Shown here: positions 1 through 11,412 of the stretch, in pieces
Layout of the letters: each line of letters starts with the position of its first letter
How positions within the stretch are numbered: the stretch's first letter is position 1
Assembly: GCA_024220505.1 (NCBI GenBank)
Contig: JAKZZE010000002.1
Coordinates: forward strand, 1,054,001 to 1,118,000
DNA: 64,000 nucleotides
Direction of reading: 5' to 3'
From: Rhizopus arrhizus
Taxonomy: Eukaryota; Mucoromycota; Mucoromycetes; Mucorales; Rhizopodaceae
Program-made: the position numbers and the translations under genes
Notes under the pieces: generated by a model
Seen by the model: only the letters and a program-made list of their open reading frames with translations
What the model was told of the DNA's origin: nothing
Databases searched by the model: none

Positions 1-141
1 AAATAGGACTTTAGTCATTTGCTTTACACGCTCGATTTCGAAAAAAAAATAAGTCTCAAAACAAAGGACAGAAGGGAACATCATAATGTCGACTTTCTAT
101 ACTTTAAAGAATTTTTCTTTGTAAATGAAACTCTTAATGTT

Positions 142-850
142 TATTAAAACTCATCAAAGAGTAAAAGGGATACAAAAACGGTACAAGTGTATTAAATCAT
201 GATTTGTTACGAAAATACAATAAAGTATTTAGCATAAAGAATTATAAGTAGCTAGCTTTGATAGTTCTTTCTGGATTAGCTTGATAATAATATCGTCCAA
301 GCAGGAGTCTGTTCAAAGAATTGATGTCAGCGTGCTTTCCATATAAATCGAATGGCTGTGGTAAAATAAGCCATGCACTATGATTGTCATGGTAGTACTT
401 AGAAAGTCTAAGTGTAGATAAGTCCTAGAATATTGAGCTGTAGCTAGGATCCTTAAGAATTGACAAGTATTTTTTGAAAGCTACTTTTCACAAGTCTTAT
501 TTTTGAATGCAAGTAGAGAGCATATGTTGTTCTATTCCTGGTAATTTGCACTTTGGATAATATTTATCCTCAACACTTGCTGGAGTGATTCTGTGTAAAT
601 TGAATCGAGTGAATAGCTTTTGATGAAGAAGTCTGTATCATACATTTCTTTGGATATAGTGCAGAGAACCACTAATAAAAGCTTTCCGGTTGTTGTGGCT
701 TATATTTGTGATTTGCAAATTTGCGTTACTGAACATTGTCTTTAGTTGACGATTCTTAACACCATAAATTCAACCACTTGGCTTGAGAAAGAGATAGGCG
801 TTGAAGCGATGAGTAAGTATATGGGATACTAGGTTGTCTGTAATGCAAGA
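142..850 (-). mobile_element. Decayed 3' end of a LINE-like (non-LTR) retrotransposon
   Basis: Read on the minus strand, this stretch keeps pieces of the C-terminal part of a reverse transcriptase. Near 540-600 there is a zinc-binding-like segment (PKCKLPGIEQHMLSTC), preceded by YRLLHQKLFTRFNLHR; near 324-351 the motif RFIWKA appears, followed by a broken codon. The same order (YRLLQ.., a C/H cluster, IWKAHWRF) is seen in the well-preserved copy at 38755-39591. Many stops and frame changes show it is dead. About 215 bases at 142-355 recur at 19246 and 19456; all three copies end at TATTAAAAC, so this is probably the element's 3' end. No target duplication was found. Confidence 0.6.
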
Positions 851-1044
851 TGTTGGAGAGTAAGTGTTATTGCCAGAAATTAAAAAAAAGGAGGCATATC
901 AACTCTAGTATGAGGTACGAGCATTAATGAAGAATTATTAAGATATATCAAAGACACCGCGCGCTCAATTTATGCCTTTTTTATTATTGTAAATAAAACT
1001 TTATTTTTAATCAAATAATTAAAACCAGTGCTTGATGCCAAAGA

Positions 1045-4000
1045 TTATTTTTCCACTGCCCAATTTGCCACATAAGAAAAGTTAGCAAAATTGTGTTGTT
1101 CTTCTGATGTTAACATGGCATTGACAGGAGTTAAAATCGGTATTTCTCTAGTAAATTCTTCGTCGAAATTAGAAGTATCTGCCCTGCCACTCACAGTGGG
1201 TAAAAAGGGTGGTGGTACGCGTTTAGCCAACATATCTTCCCAATTGACCCCAGCAAAGAAGAGATGGTTCTTAACTTCTTGTGCATCACCTTTTCCACCA
1301 CCAAGTCTTCTCTGTGGATTGCGCTCTAACAGCTAAAATATACAACAATATGAGTGAGGAAAGAACAAATTATTTTGTAGAGATTTTACTGCTTCACAAA
1401 TTGCAACAGAATTTTTAGATAAATTAATGGGATATAAAATATTGTCCTCTAGAACTGCATCGAATATTTCATCTTCATCTTCTCCCTTGAAAGGCGACTA
1501 TAAAATATCTAAGTAACAGATAGGCCTAATAAGATAACTATTTACCTGTCCTAGTAACATTTCATATAATAATACACCAAATGCCCACCAATCTACTGCT
1601 CGTCCATAGCGATTTTCTAATAGTATTTCGGGTGCCATAAACTCTGGTGTTCCACAAAATGTGTTAGTTGTATTGTTGCCCCACATATTCTCTTTACAAA
1701 GACCATAGTCTGCAAGTTTGATATGACCATCTAAACAAAGCATGATGTTGTCTAGCTTCAAGTCACGATAGATGATGCCGTGTTTGTGGAAATATTCTAG
1801 AGCCAAAAGAACTTCACATGCATAAAATTTAGCACGCGCTTCTGAAAATTGCTCACGCTGAATATGAAGCATAAGATCTCCACCACTGACATACTCCATC
1901 ACATAATAGATGCGCGTCTCTGTCTGGAAAGTAGAATGTAAATTAACCAGAAAAGGATGTCGTTCTTCATTGGCTGTTAAAAATATCCTCTTCTCTGAAC
2001 GCGTGCTTTCTACTTCGTCATTATCTAGAACAAATCTCTTTTTAAGAATCTTGATTGCATATAATTCACTAGTATACTTTTCCTCTGCAAGCATCACTTT
2101 GCCGAAGTTGCCTTTTCCCAATACAGCTAATAAATTAAAATCATCAAGCCCAACCTTTCGATTTACTTGCACAGGCGTTGTAAAGTGCATGCTTGACTTT
2201 TCAGAAATTGTATTTTGGCTACTAAATAAATGACTGATATGCTGGAATGAGTTAGAATCATACACTAACGAAGATGGACGTGTTGAAAGAGCGTTGAGCT
2301 TGTGTATCACAGGGGTAGATAGTGAAGGCTGCAAGGAAATATTTTCGGACGTTTGTTGAGATGCTTGGGTATTAAAAAATGGGGATGAAAACAGTGGCTT
2401 TTGGTGATTATCGGAGGCAGATTGGTGTAGTTCCTCTGAATGAAATGTTCTACGGCGGTTATTGGCTGCCTTTACTTCGCTTAGCATGAGATTGGCCTGT
2501 TCCATTGTCATGCCACAGAAATCAGGTACCAGTGATGTACATTTTGTATGACAAACAACTCCACATTCTAATCAATCTTACGTAAGTACACCCTTTTTCT
2601 TCTTCTTTCTTGTCTTGTGCAAAATCAACTTACCTATACATTTCTGAGCACCTCTAAAGCCAAGCGGTAACATAAAACCACAATGGCAGCACCAGTTAGC
2701 ACCAAGAATAATAGTTAAAGATTCAAATCTGTGTGGTATATGATGCTTTAATTCATCTTCATCACGATCCTAAAAGCCTATGCGTAAGAAAAAAGCTAAT
2801 GTAAATAAAAAATAACTTTTTTTTTACCAGTTTAGATGTCGACCTTGATTTGCATCGCGTCACCACATGAGAATAACACTTTTTATGACATGCTAGTCCG
2901 CAATCTGCAGTTCAATTTAGCTTTTGTTCATCTTCATCATTCAACAGATACACATGTTACCTTCACATTGATATGTCAATTTTGCCATAAAGTCTCCACA
3001 CAATGCACACTTCATAATATGATAAAAACGTCTATCCACAAACTGATGACCATTCATTTCATATACCTCGCCTTTTCTTTCTCGAACTGCACCAGCTCTT
3101 CCAAGTTTGTCCATTGGCCTTCTTTTTACATTTTCACGGACTATACAAAAAATACATGAATATTTTTTGGCTTATTTTTTTTTTTTTTTTGTTACCAAAG
3201 TTTATCTCAAGTAGTATACGTCCAATAGGCTCCACATCAAACCAAGCTAATATATTGCTGTCTGAAACGTTCTTTGATTTACTGATATTATTCTTTTGCT
3301 GTATTACTGATTCTGTATCATCATGCCTTTGTGCGATTTCAGCAGGAACCCAATTTGGATCGGCTTGCTCAGCTTCTAGCTTCCTCTTACGCAAACTCTC
3401 GGTAATATCTGAAATCTTTAACCATAGCAGACCAATAGGTAATGTGCGATCACCTGATTGATCATAGACAAGTAACTCAACCTCAGTTGCCTTATCAACA
3501 TACATCTCAAATGAATCTGTCCACATATCATTTTTGGAGGGTCGCGTACGAAACTGAATATTGCCATCAATCTTGACCATTACCGCCGTTTGAGGATCCC
3601 GAAAAAGTCGAGTGGGTGCATGCGCTAGTTCATGCGCTTCAAGGATCTTTAGCTGGAGTTTACCTGTTACTGGTTTACGAGCACCTGGTAGTAACCCGAC
3701 AGTACGCGACTCAAAGGGCTCAATCACCTCTTCATCTTCACCTAAATACAGATCCTTATATTTCTTGACTGCATTGTTCAGCAGGGCCATCTTTTCTTGG
3801 CATTCCAGTTGCTTCTCATGTAGCTCAGTTTTTCGGCGACGATCAGCGGTTGATACTGTCTTGTCTAAAAGCTGATATAAGTTTCGAATGCCTTCTTGTA
3901 CTTTCTTTTCCACGTCCACTTTATATTCTAATTCATGCAGCTTTAAGGACACCTTGGCTCTATTGATAGGTGTATCTGCTTCCAAAAGATCTATTTTTTT

Positions 4001-4519
4001 TTATAAAAATATCAAAAAGAAACTCAAAAACGATATGATAAAATGTAGTTACCCAAATTTGTATATCTTTTGCAAGAATCCTCTTCTTCTTCTTCGTTTT
4101 TTTCTTCTTCTAATACTGCTTCTCCCAATGCTGATACTGATGGAGAATCAAGAGACTGATTAGGTGAAGATGTAAGCGGTTGCTGAAGTAGTATAGTAGA
4201 GCCTTCTGAAAGAGGAGCAGAATCAGAAAAGTAAGAGCTATTGAAAGAAGCACGACTTCCTCTGACTCTTAAACGACGTAATTCTTCAGTAAAGTAATCA
4301 ATATAACGCTGACATTCCCTTATTTGTGTGTCACATTGAAGCTGAGCGTTACGATCTTTTAGTATTTTACGTAATTCAATAGCCTTCTTTTTTAAATGAG
4401 TATTTTGTTCAATTTTTGATTGAACTTCTTTAATACGTGATTCAAGCTCCTATATGTTTACGAGCCTTAAATTTTAGTAAAATTCTTGACATTTGTAAAC
4501 TGTTATACTTTACCTCCAT
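1045..4519 (-). CDS. PKC1: Protein kinase C (fungal PKC1 type)
   Basis: Serine/threonine kinase of the cell-wall integrity pathway, known in fungi to act below Rho1 and above the MAP kinase cascade. I read nine exons: 4519-4514, 4449-4053, 3990-3196, 3140-2961, 2904-2828, 2769-2634, 2567-1546, 1497-1390 and 1332-1045, summing to 3009 nt (1002 aa). The first exon encodes only Met-Glu. Domain order: coiled-coil HR1 repeat ([12 protein letters not shown]..), second HR1 (about residues 135-220), C2-like domain, KENVKRRP-like linker (here RENVKRRP), two C1 zinc fingers ([10 protein letters not shown] and [11 protein letters not shown]), then the kinase: [22 protein letters not shown] in place of [12 protein letters not shown]. 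The tail has the turn motif LTPVN and hydrophobic motif FANFSY. All domains are intact, so it should be functional. The DYG variant occurs in some PKCs. Confidence 0.93.
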
Positions 4520-6874
4520 ACTACTCTTTAAAGAAAAGCAAAAAGGAGGAAAAAGAAAAGAATAAAAAACTGAAAAAAGGAGCTTTTGCAGTATCGGCGC
4601 TTTAACTCATAAAGATGATTTTAGAGCAAAAATTGGATTATCATTCTTGAATCACTGTGCTAATGCAAGACGTTAATCACCACGCAATTATATCATGACT
4701 ACATCTAATAATATAATAATAAAATAAATAGGGACCTATCTGTATGGATGAAAGACTTGTTGATGCATATTCATGATAATTTAGAAGCATAATTGATTTA
4801 TGTAATGACTCTATTTCCTGCAGAAATGGTGTTTGATTTAATGCTACTCGCAATAAAATAAGTAAAGAAAAGGTTACTGCTTCTACTGAGCAAGTTTTAA
4901 GCCTATCTTGTCGTTAAACCAAATGGTTTTAAATTGACATGAATGAAACACATTTGACACACAAAAGGTATGCAATAAAAATAGATGATTTTGAATGCCT
5001 TTTGTTACATAACACAGCATATGAATACCCATACACACTTGCCAATACTTTAAGGAATTTATGTAAAAATACAATATAACAAAGCACAGAATTCTGTAAA
5101 CCCTTAACATCAATTTCATACAGACACTAACATAAACAGTGTTTATAGCTAAGTTTATGTCATTCAAGTCAAAATATATTGGATAGCTGGTTAGAATTCA
5201 ACTACAAAATAATCATGAAAATCTTGCATGAAAAGGATTGTTTGCAAATATTTTGGCATTTTATAGAATTTGAGAAAAAAACGGGGGTTCTTTTTTTTTT
5301 TCAAGAAAATCAAAGCGCAGTGATATAATTGGTATCTTTACGGTTAACCAGTAACACTTGCTTGATTGTCTTGAGTAATTTAGAAATATTTTAAAGTAAG
5401 ATTTATATAAAAAGAAAGGGGGAAGCGGTTCGAATTAGTAAATAGCGGCTTTGAAGTAGAATCAGAGTATGCGATTTCTATTGTTCATGTATATTTTGTT
5501 GGTACACGTATTGTTAGCCACTTGACTATAGACACCAATAATGATTTACTTGTTCATAGTACAACCATCATTAAAAACTTTAGTATTTGCACTGTTCAGC
5601 TTTCAACAACATGATTATTCGACGTACCAAAGAATATTTACATATTTTGAGTAATGTAATTATCTACTACTTCTTGGTTGATTCGATAGTGATTACAAAC
5701 TAGTCAATGGTCGCTGGTACGCTTTAAGCTGAGGTGTTTTGTTAAACAGATGCTGAAAAAGTATTAGCTTCATTATATTAAGTGTAAAGTAAAATTTCTT
5801 TCAATTGTAAGATGTGCAGCCTGCTGCTATTTCTGACAAGTTGAAAAGTATATTGACTATTGTTTACTCTTAGAATAGTTAATCTCAAACGCTATTTGTT
5901 ATTCTTACGCCTATTTTCCCTTCTAAAAGTGATCGTTGTAGCATACAGGTATGTGTATTTGTTTAAAAGCAAATATTTAACTGAGCAGATGAAATACATA
6001 TCTTACGAAATACAATTACGGGATGAAAAGTATGCGTAATAAGAAGCATTATTCAAAAATAAAATACATTATTTGTTCGGATCAGATATACTGAATTTAA
6101 ACGATATAAGGTGCTCGAAAGAAAAGGAGACAATAATAATAAAAAAAAAATAGCTTTAAAAATATGAGCATAACTACTGTTTATGGGAAATTGAGAATTA
6201 CACACTTTGGTCAATCCATTTCGCCTCTAAATCACAGGTTTCAGTACGCCACAGCACAGAAACATGAAAGGCTATGTATAAAAAGTATTAAAAAAATGAT
6301 TCCATGGTATAATTGAATGAAAAAAGGCTGAAAGATGCTTTTGTAAGTAAAACATAATTATCCGTTTAGATGGTTTACAAAAGTCGCGTTTGACGTAATA
6401 TTTTGCACTTATTAGTATAGAAAGTATATTTTTTAATATATATACCTAGTCTAGATGGGTATTAATAAGTATTTATAAAATATTTCTAATGATGTCTCAT
6501 GCAACTTGTTACAGTAAACTATCAACTTCAAGTAAATGTCTAGATGTATTCCGAAATTATTGGTATACTTTTGAGAAAAAAAAATTCGTGTATCATGACT
6601 AAGAAAATTAGTTTGAATCGAGCTTTGTCATTTTTTTACAAAATAAAAGACATTTTAATTTTAATGAAACTGTATATATTTTTGAAAGTGCTCAGTCTGA
6701 TTTTTGTAGTCATATTTAAACTCGCTTTTTAATGATGATTAGAAATAAAAGGTATTATGTTTATTTTCTTTTTTTTTTAAAATGATACAAAACGCTAAAG
6801 TATCCAACGCTTTTATAAGAAAAAGAAATTATCGTAAAAATTAATAATGAAATATAATTAAAGTCGCTTGGTGA
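4520..6874. other. Intergenic region, no gene seen
   Basis: AT-rich spacer of about 2.3 kb. Open frames here (for example 4883-5167 and 6544-6732) have no recognisable motif and biased composition. No tRNA or rRNA could be folded by eye. It contains the 5' flank of PKC1. Confidence 0.5.
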
Positions 6875-7462
6875 CTAATCTTTCTCTTCTTCGTCTTTCT
6901 CCTCCTCGTCTTTCTCTTCCTCATCTTCTTCCTCCTCGTCTTCTTCCTCCTCATCTTTTTCTTTACGACGTAATACTACTCCTTCTTGTATACTACGTCG
7001 ACGTGCTGTTTTCCAGTCCTTTTCGTCTTTCTCAACCTCATTCTCATCAGCTTCTTCTTCTTCTTCTTCAACTTCATTCTCATCAGCTTCTTCTTCTTCT
7101 TCTTCAACTTCATTTTCGTCAGCTTCTTCTTCTTCAACTTCAACTTCATTTTCGTCAGCTTCTTCTTCTTCAACTTCATTTTCGTCAATTTCCTCTTCAT
7201 CTTTTTTAACTTCACTCTCTTTACCCTGATCTTCTGTGATGCGGCGGCGAAGAGTAGCAGAAGCAAGTCGTTTGGGGACAGTCATGCCATCACGACGCGA
7301 AATTCTAATAAATTTATTAGCACTATAATAAAATAGGATATTCATTACATACAAGGCAGTATTTCCAGAGATAGCGTGAATATTGTGAGCTGCAGATGTA
7401 TCAGCGATGACAGAAACAACCAAAGCCGTAGCTAAACCAAGACCAATAAACTGAAACTTCAT
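6875..7462 (-). CDS. Small secreted acidic repeat protein with dibasic sites
   Basis: 195 codons as read. The N-terminus (MKFQFIGLGLATALVVSVIA) is a typical secretion signal. The middle has several paired or triple basic sites (SRR/D, PKR/L, LRRR/I, ARRR/S, LRRK/E), the type cut by Kex2. The rest is Glu/Asp-rich with tandem EEADENEVEEEE-like units and a C-terminal EEEKD repeat. A 48-nt stretch starting GTATGT and ending CTAAT...TTATTAG lies just after codon 37; it is a multiple of three without a stop, so the frame stays open whether or not it is spliced. Splicing removes the odd segment VMNILFYYSANKF. A TATAAAAG box lies about 65 bases upstream (7522-7531). Function unknown; design resembles the protein at 35287, which also has a signal, dibasic sites and an acidic tail. 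Confidence 0.6.
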   Translation of the reverse strand: MKFQFIGLGLATALVVSVIADTSAAHNIHAISGNTALYVMNILFYYSANKFIRISRRDGMTVPKRLASATLRRRITEDQGKESEVKKDEEEIDENEVEEEEADENEVEVEEEEADENEVEEEEEEADENEVEEEEEEADENEVEKDEKDWKTARRRSIQEGVVLRRKEKDEEEEDEEEEDEEEKDEEEKDEEEKD

Positions 7463-8471
7463 TTTTTTAAGAAAAAAGGATATAAGATAAATAACAAGAA
7501 AAAAAAAATAATGCCTTTTCTTTTATATCTTTAAAAAAGTTTTTAGTGCAATTTCAATAAAATATTCATAAACAAGTTCGCATAAGGAGCCTCTAGACCC
7601 TACTCTTTTTTATTCACTTTATATTATTCTTACATAAGTAATTTTTATTAGGGCTATGGTATATCCTCCTTGTTTTCGCCCCTTCAGGGCAGTGAGAACC
7701 TTCTTTGTTATTCTTTTCCTTTTTTTAAAAAAAAAAGCTAAAAAAGGCATACTATTGTTTAGCTAATGCAATTCATTAATATATCCGCAATCTCTTTTAA
7801 GACTTAATGTTTAAAAGAAGCTGGAGAAGAAAAAGGGATGGTTTATTTCAGACGCCCCAGGAATAAATTGGATTTCATAATTTCACGAGCATCAAGGGGA
7901 TCAAGGGGAGATTTTTATTTTCGAAATAGTTTAATAAAAAGAGCATAAAGACCAGCAGAAACATACATAGTCAACGGTACATTCAACATTTTGCTAGTTT
8001 ATTGCATGATACAATTGCTATTGGGGTAGAGATATGCAGAAACTATTGTCGTCTATATACAAAGTGTACGTTTTTACAAATTATTAAACAAATGTTCAAA
8101 GCTAAACAATATTGAATATATTAAATATCATAGTTAGTTTAGCTGTATATTTGTATATATATATTTGTATACATATATTAATGATGTGGATTTAGATTAA
8201 TTGAAGTTTTTTATATGCATTGATCTTCTTAGACTTCAAAGTATAGTGCCAGTACAATTGGGTAAATTATATCCATGTGTACTAGACTCTGCTTAATTAC
8301 ATGTGTGTTTAAAGGACGCATTTTACAGTGTAAATCTGAGCTTATTACAATAATATGTATCAAACAAATTGTTCTCTTTACTTCTTCCTCTTTTTCTTTA
8401 GTGTTGTTTTTTGAAAATCGCCATCATTCTTATTTTTTTACATTTTATTTTATAGCAATATTGTGGATATA
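7463..8471. other. Intergenic region
   Basis: AT-rich, no coding sequence recognised. The left edge holds the TATA box of the acidic secreted protein. A TA-rich low-complexity patch lies at about 8150-8175. The small open frame at 8275-8475 looks like chance. Confidence 0.5.
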
Positions 8472-10198
8472 CTAGAAATAAGTGCTTTCAGAAATAGTGG
8501 GAGTGGTATTCCTTAAAGACCTAAAAAGCTTTTGCATTTCGAACAAACCTAACCTGGCTATGGGAAGAAGAAGAAAAAAAGTTTTAAAACAGTAGCTTTT
8601 TATGTGTATCCACCTACGTATTGGCACTTGCATAGCTAAAATAGATCGTATGGTATCCTCAATTTCTAATATCTTATCAGTTTGAAAATAAACCAAAAAC
8701 AATAAAGGCATTTCAGACACATTGCATTGTAATGACTGATAAAGTGCTTCTGCAAGAGATTTCTGTGGATGGGTTTATAAAACTTTTCTACTTTTTTATT
8801 CTTGTTTTCTTTACCTGTCTCTTCAAAAATTGGTCAGCAGCTACAAGTACCAAGCAGAGTACTAGTTGTACTATTCTACTCATATAACCATATACGACAG
8901 TTAATTCATTTATAGACAAGCATACGCATATACTCTTTACCTTTCTGATTGCGCCTCATTTAACATGCTTGTGAAGATATCCACTTCTGATTCATTCAGT
9001 TTTATCCCAAAAAATGCAGCTATGCCTACAAGTACACGTAGAGCCGATGTTACTCTTGCTTGATTATTATCGGACTATGCAAAACAAGAATTACTTATTG
9101 CTATTCAAATACAAAAGAAACCTATTTACATAAGATATCTTGATTTCCGAAATAATTCGATCTTTCATCATCAAAAAATATTGGCGACTGCTAACAGTTT
9201 GAGCTAAGAACCAAGATGGCATTTGGTAAAAGATACCATTCAAAAGCTCGATCTTTGTGTGTGTAAGTAAACCGCTACTTTATACAATTCTTTTTTTTTT
9301 TTTCATGTCAAACCTCATCTTCACAATAAAGAACGGTGATTTTGGTAATGACATCCGGTAGTATCTGCATCTCTGATAATTTAAGTCTAACCAATTGTGC
9401 ATATTCAGGGCTTTCTTCCACCAAACCATAAATCATTTCACTTTGTGTAAATATCCTTTTCAGTAAGACTTTTATTTTTTACCGTTATCTTCTGGATGTT
9501 ACCTCAGTTGAAGTAGAAACCTATTACTTAGTCGACGTACACAAAGCAAAAGCTGGTTTATGATCTAGCAAACAGTTAAAAGTTAAGGTTATGCTCGTTT
9601 TCAACAGATATCTGATACAATACATTTTCTTTAATGATTTCATTACTTTTTGCTACCGCTTTAAAGAGTACACAACGAGTAGATAGATACACAAAACCTT
9701 CAACCAATGACTAGTAAACGGTTAGATGTTTGCTGTGCGTCAAAAAATACACGGAAAGTTTTTCTTTTACGTTTGTAATATTCATGTTGCTTTCTTGATA
9801 TTCAATGTCCTCAAATAACTCGATTATTTCTATCACTGCTTGATTGTGTTCTAGTAAGAATGTTTCATTATTCAAACGCTTGACAGTTGCGCGGATCGTT
9901 GTGCTTGCTCGCTCAGAATTTTCGTTCCTTACTTGAGAAGCTATATAGAGCAATTCACGTAAAACTTCGCTAGTAAATCAGTTGTCAGAATTTAGAATGA
10001 TCTCTATAAAAGAAACACCTTACAATTTCCAATCAAATTGTCCAATTGATCTAAATTGTACCTAAAACGATGCACAATCTTTATGATTCCAAACAATTAA
10101 ATCTTGTTTATTTTAAATCTTACAAGAGCTTCTTCTAGCCCTATCTTTGAGGAAGTTTTTCTAAACTCCAAGTATTTATTGATAAGTTCTTTATTCAT
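8472..10198 (-). CDS. INTS2: Integrator complex subunit 2-like protein, short form
   Basis: A chain of about nine small exons on the minus strand. From 10198 it reads MNKELINKYLEFRKTSSK.., then LYIASQVRNENSERASTT.. (9953-9711), FTQSEMIYGLVEESPEY.., SGLLTHTKIELLNGIFYQ.., then ALRVLVGIAAFFGIKLNES, IVQLVLCLVLVAADQFLKRQ and MPLLFLVYFQTDKILEIED..., ending ..VPIPRLGLFEMQKLF. The last three blocks match, in order and spacing, the middle of animal INTS2 as I remember it. INTS2 is a helical-repeat scaffold of the Integrator, which cleaves nascent RNA at Pol II pause sites in the nucleus. The family is about 1200 aa; this gene stops about halfway, so it is truncated, degenerate or a short fungal form. 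The final exon has a likely intron (GTAGGTGG..CCCATAG) before PRLGLF. Identification rests on memory. Confidence 0.5.
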
Positions 10199-10276
10199 AT
10201 TTTATGCGTAAAATGGTTTAAAAAGAACAATTTTTTTTTTGAGTTCAGTTCTTTTTTACTTTTTTGAATGAACATT

Positions 10277-10492
10277 TTATTTTACAGTATCAATGTCTCT
10301 TAATGAGCAAAAAACATCAGATATAAATGTTCCATACTTTCGTTCAGAAAAGGCTTCACTCTTCACTAACTTATCATGCTGTTCGTACAACCAGCAAAGG
10401 GTTTCCTGTTTACTCTGAATATAAAAACAGTAGAACAAACCTTTTTTTTGTATGGCTCTGAGGCAAGATTTATCAATAAATAAATAAGTCAC
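10277..10492 (-). CDS. Hypothetical protein fragment
   Basis: An open frame of 71 codons starting ATG, with the helical-looking tail LCWLYEQHDKLVKSEAF and SERKYGTFISDVFCSLRD. Composition is coding-like, but I recognise no family. It ends only 79 bases before the INTS2-like start, and its upstream side is occupied by retroelement debris, so it may be the last exon of a gene whose 5' part was destroyed. Confidence 0.25.
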   Translation of the reverse strand: MTYLFIDKSCLRAIQKKGLFYCFYIQSKQETLCWLYEQHDKLVKSEAFSERKYGTFISDVFCSLRDIDTVK

Positions 10493-10599
10493 GTGTTAAA
10501 CAGCGGTGAGCTTGTGGACATCAAGGAGGGTAAAGATTAAATCATTGGTATCGTAGAAAATTACAATAAAAATTGTATTACATCAGAACTCATTGATGC

Positions 10600-10790
10600 T
10601 TTGAGAGCAAAGATTTGATGGTAGACAATTATTGAATCAAATGGCGTTACCATAAACAAAGCGTTAATGTGCCTTCCAGATATTAAGAAAAGCACAGCTT
10701 AGTATACTACCATTTTGAATATACCGTAATATCTGCTTAGGGACGACCAAGCGGTAGAAAGCATTAAAAATAACTAGAGTATACTTTAGT
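10600..10790 (-). mobile_element. LINE C-terminal fossil (IWKAH motif)
   Basis: On the minus strand the frame reads ILRYIQNGSILSCAFLNIWK, then AH, a stop, and RFVYGNA. This aligns with LSMVNNGSIIGCTILAIWKA and the following HWRFIFDSA of the copy at 38755-39591. The Trp of IWKAHW is a stop codon here. Only about 190 bases are convincing. An open frame just upstream (11145-10867) has no recognisable family and may be part of the same debris. Confidence 0.5.
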
Positions 10791-11412
10791 TACACCGAAA
10801 AATTGATGACAGATTAGTAAAACAAACCTCTTGACTGATATGATGTATGCAAAATCAACGGAAACGTCACAGCTTTATTGAGTAATTTAAAACAGATTTC
10901 CTGAAGCAGTAGCATACGTCAATCCAATTACTCAACAGATCATTATCGAGGATCGTCGCGTCAAGAGTAGTGCCAAAAAATGATTTGATTGATATAGATG
11001 TTGGTACTAAAGACATGTCTTTTCTCCAAGAATGGATCCATACTTGTCTTTCGTTCATATTTATCCACACAAACACTGTCGTTTGATGTGATATAAGTGA
11101 TAAAAAGCCTTGCTGTCTTTTATATTGTGAATTGCAAGTGGTCAAATCTACAATAAGAATAAAAAGAACGATCAGAAGACTATACTTCCTTGTATTCCCT
11201 TCCTATTAAGTTGTAGTTCAGTCAACATTGATGGTTATATGAGTCCTATGAATTCTTATCTATAAAAGAACTAGAATTAGCATGTTATGTCGTTTGGTAT
11301 AAAGGGAAGCAAGTCACCCTGAAACAAAACAAAAAAAAAAAAAAAAAAAAAAAAGTTGCATTAAAGATTATGCAGAGTGCAGACCCTTTTCTTTTTTATT
11401 ATTACTAGTTTA
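10791..11412. other. Intergenic region between LINE debris and SUMO ligase gene
   Basis: Contains an unassigned 92-codon open frame (11145-10867, minus) and an A-rich run near 11330-11354. Nothing here could be assigned a function. Confidence 0.35.

Noticed and set aside
5400..5460. Possible tRNA because of a GCGGTTCGAATTAG box-B-like motif
   Set aside because: No box A at the right distance and no acceptor or anticodon stem can be formed.
6868..7336. Leu/His- and Phe-rich open frames on the plus strand opposite the acidic secreted protein
   Set aside because: They are antisense shadows of the GAA/GAG repeats; composition is fully explained by the minus-strand gene.
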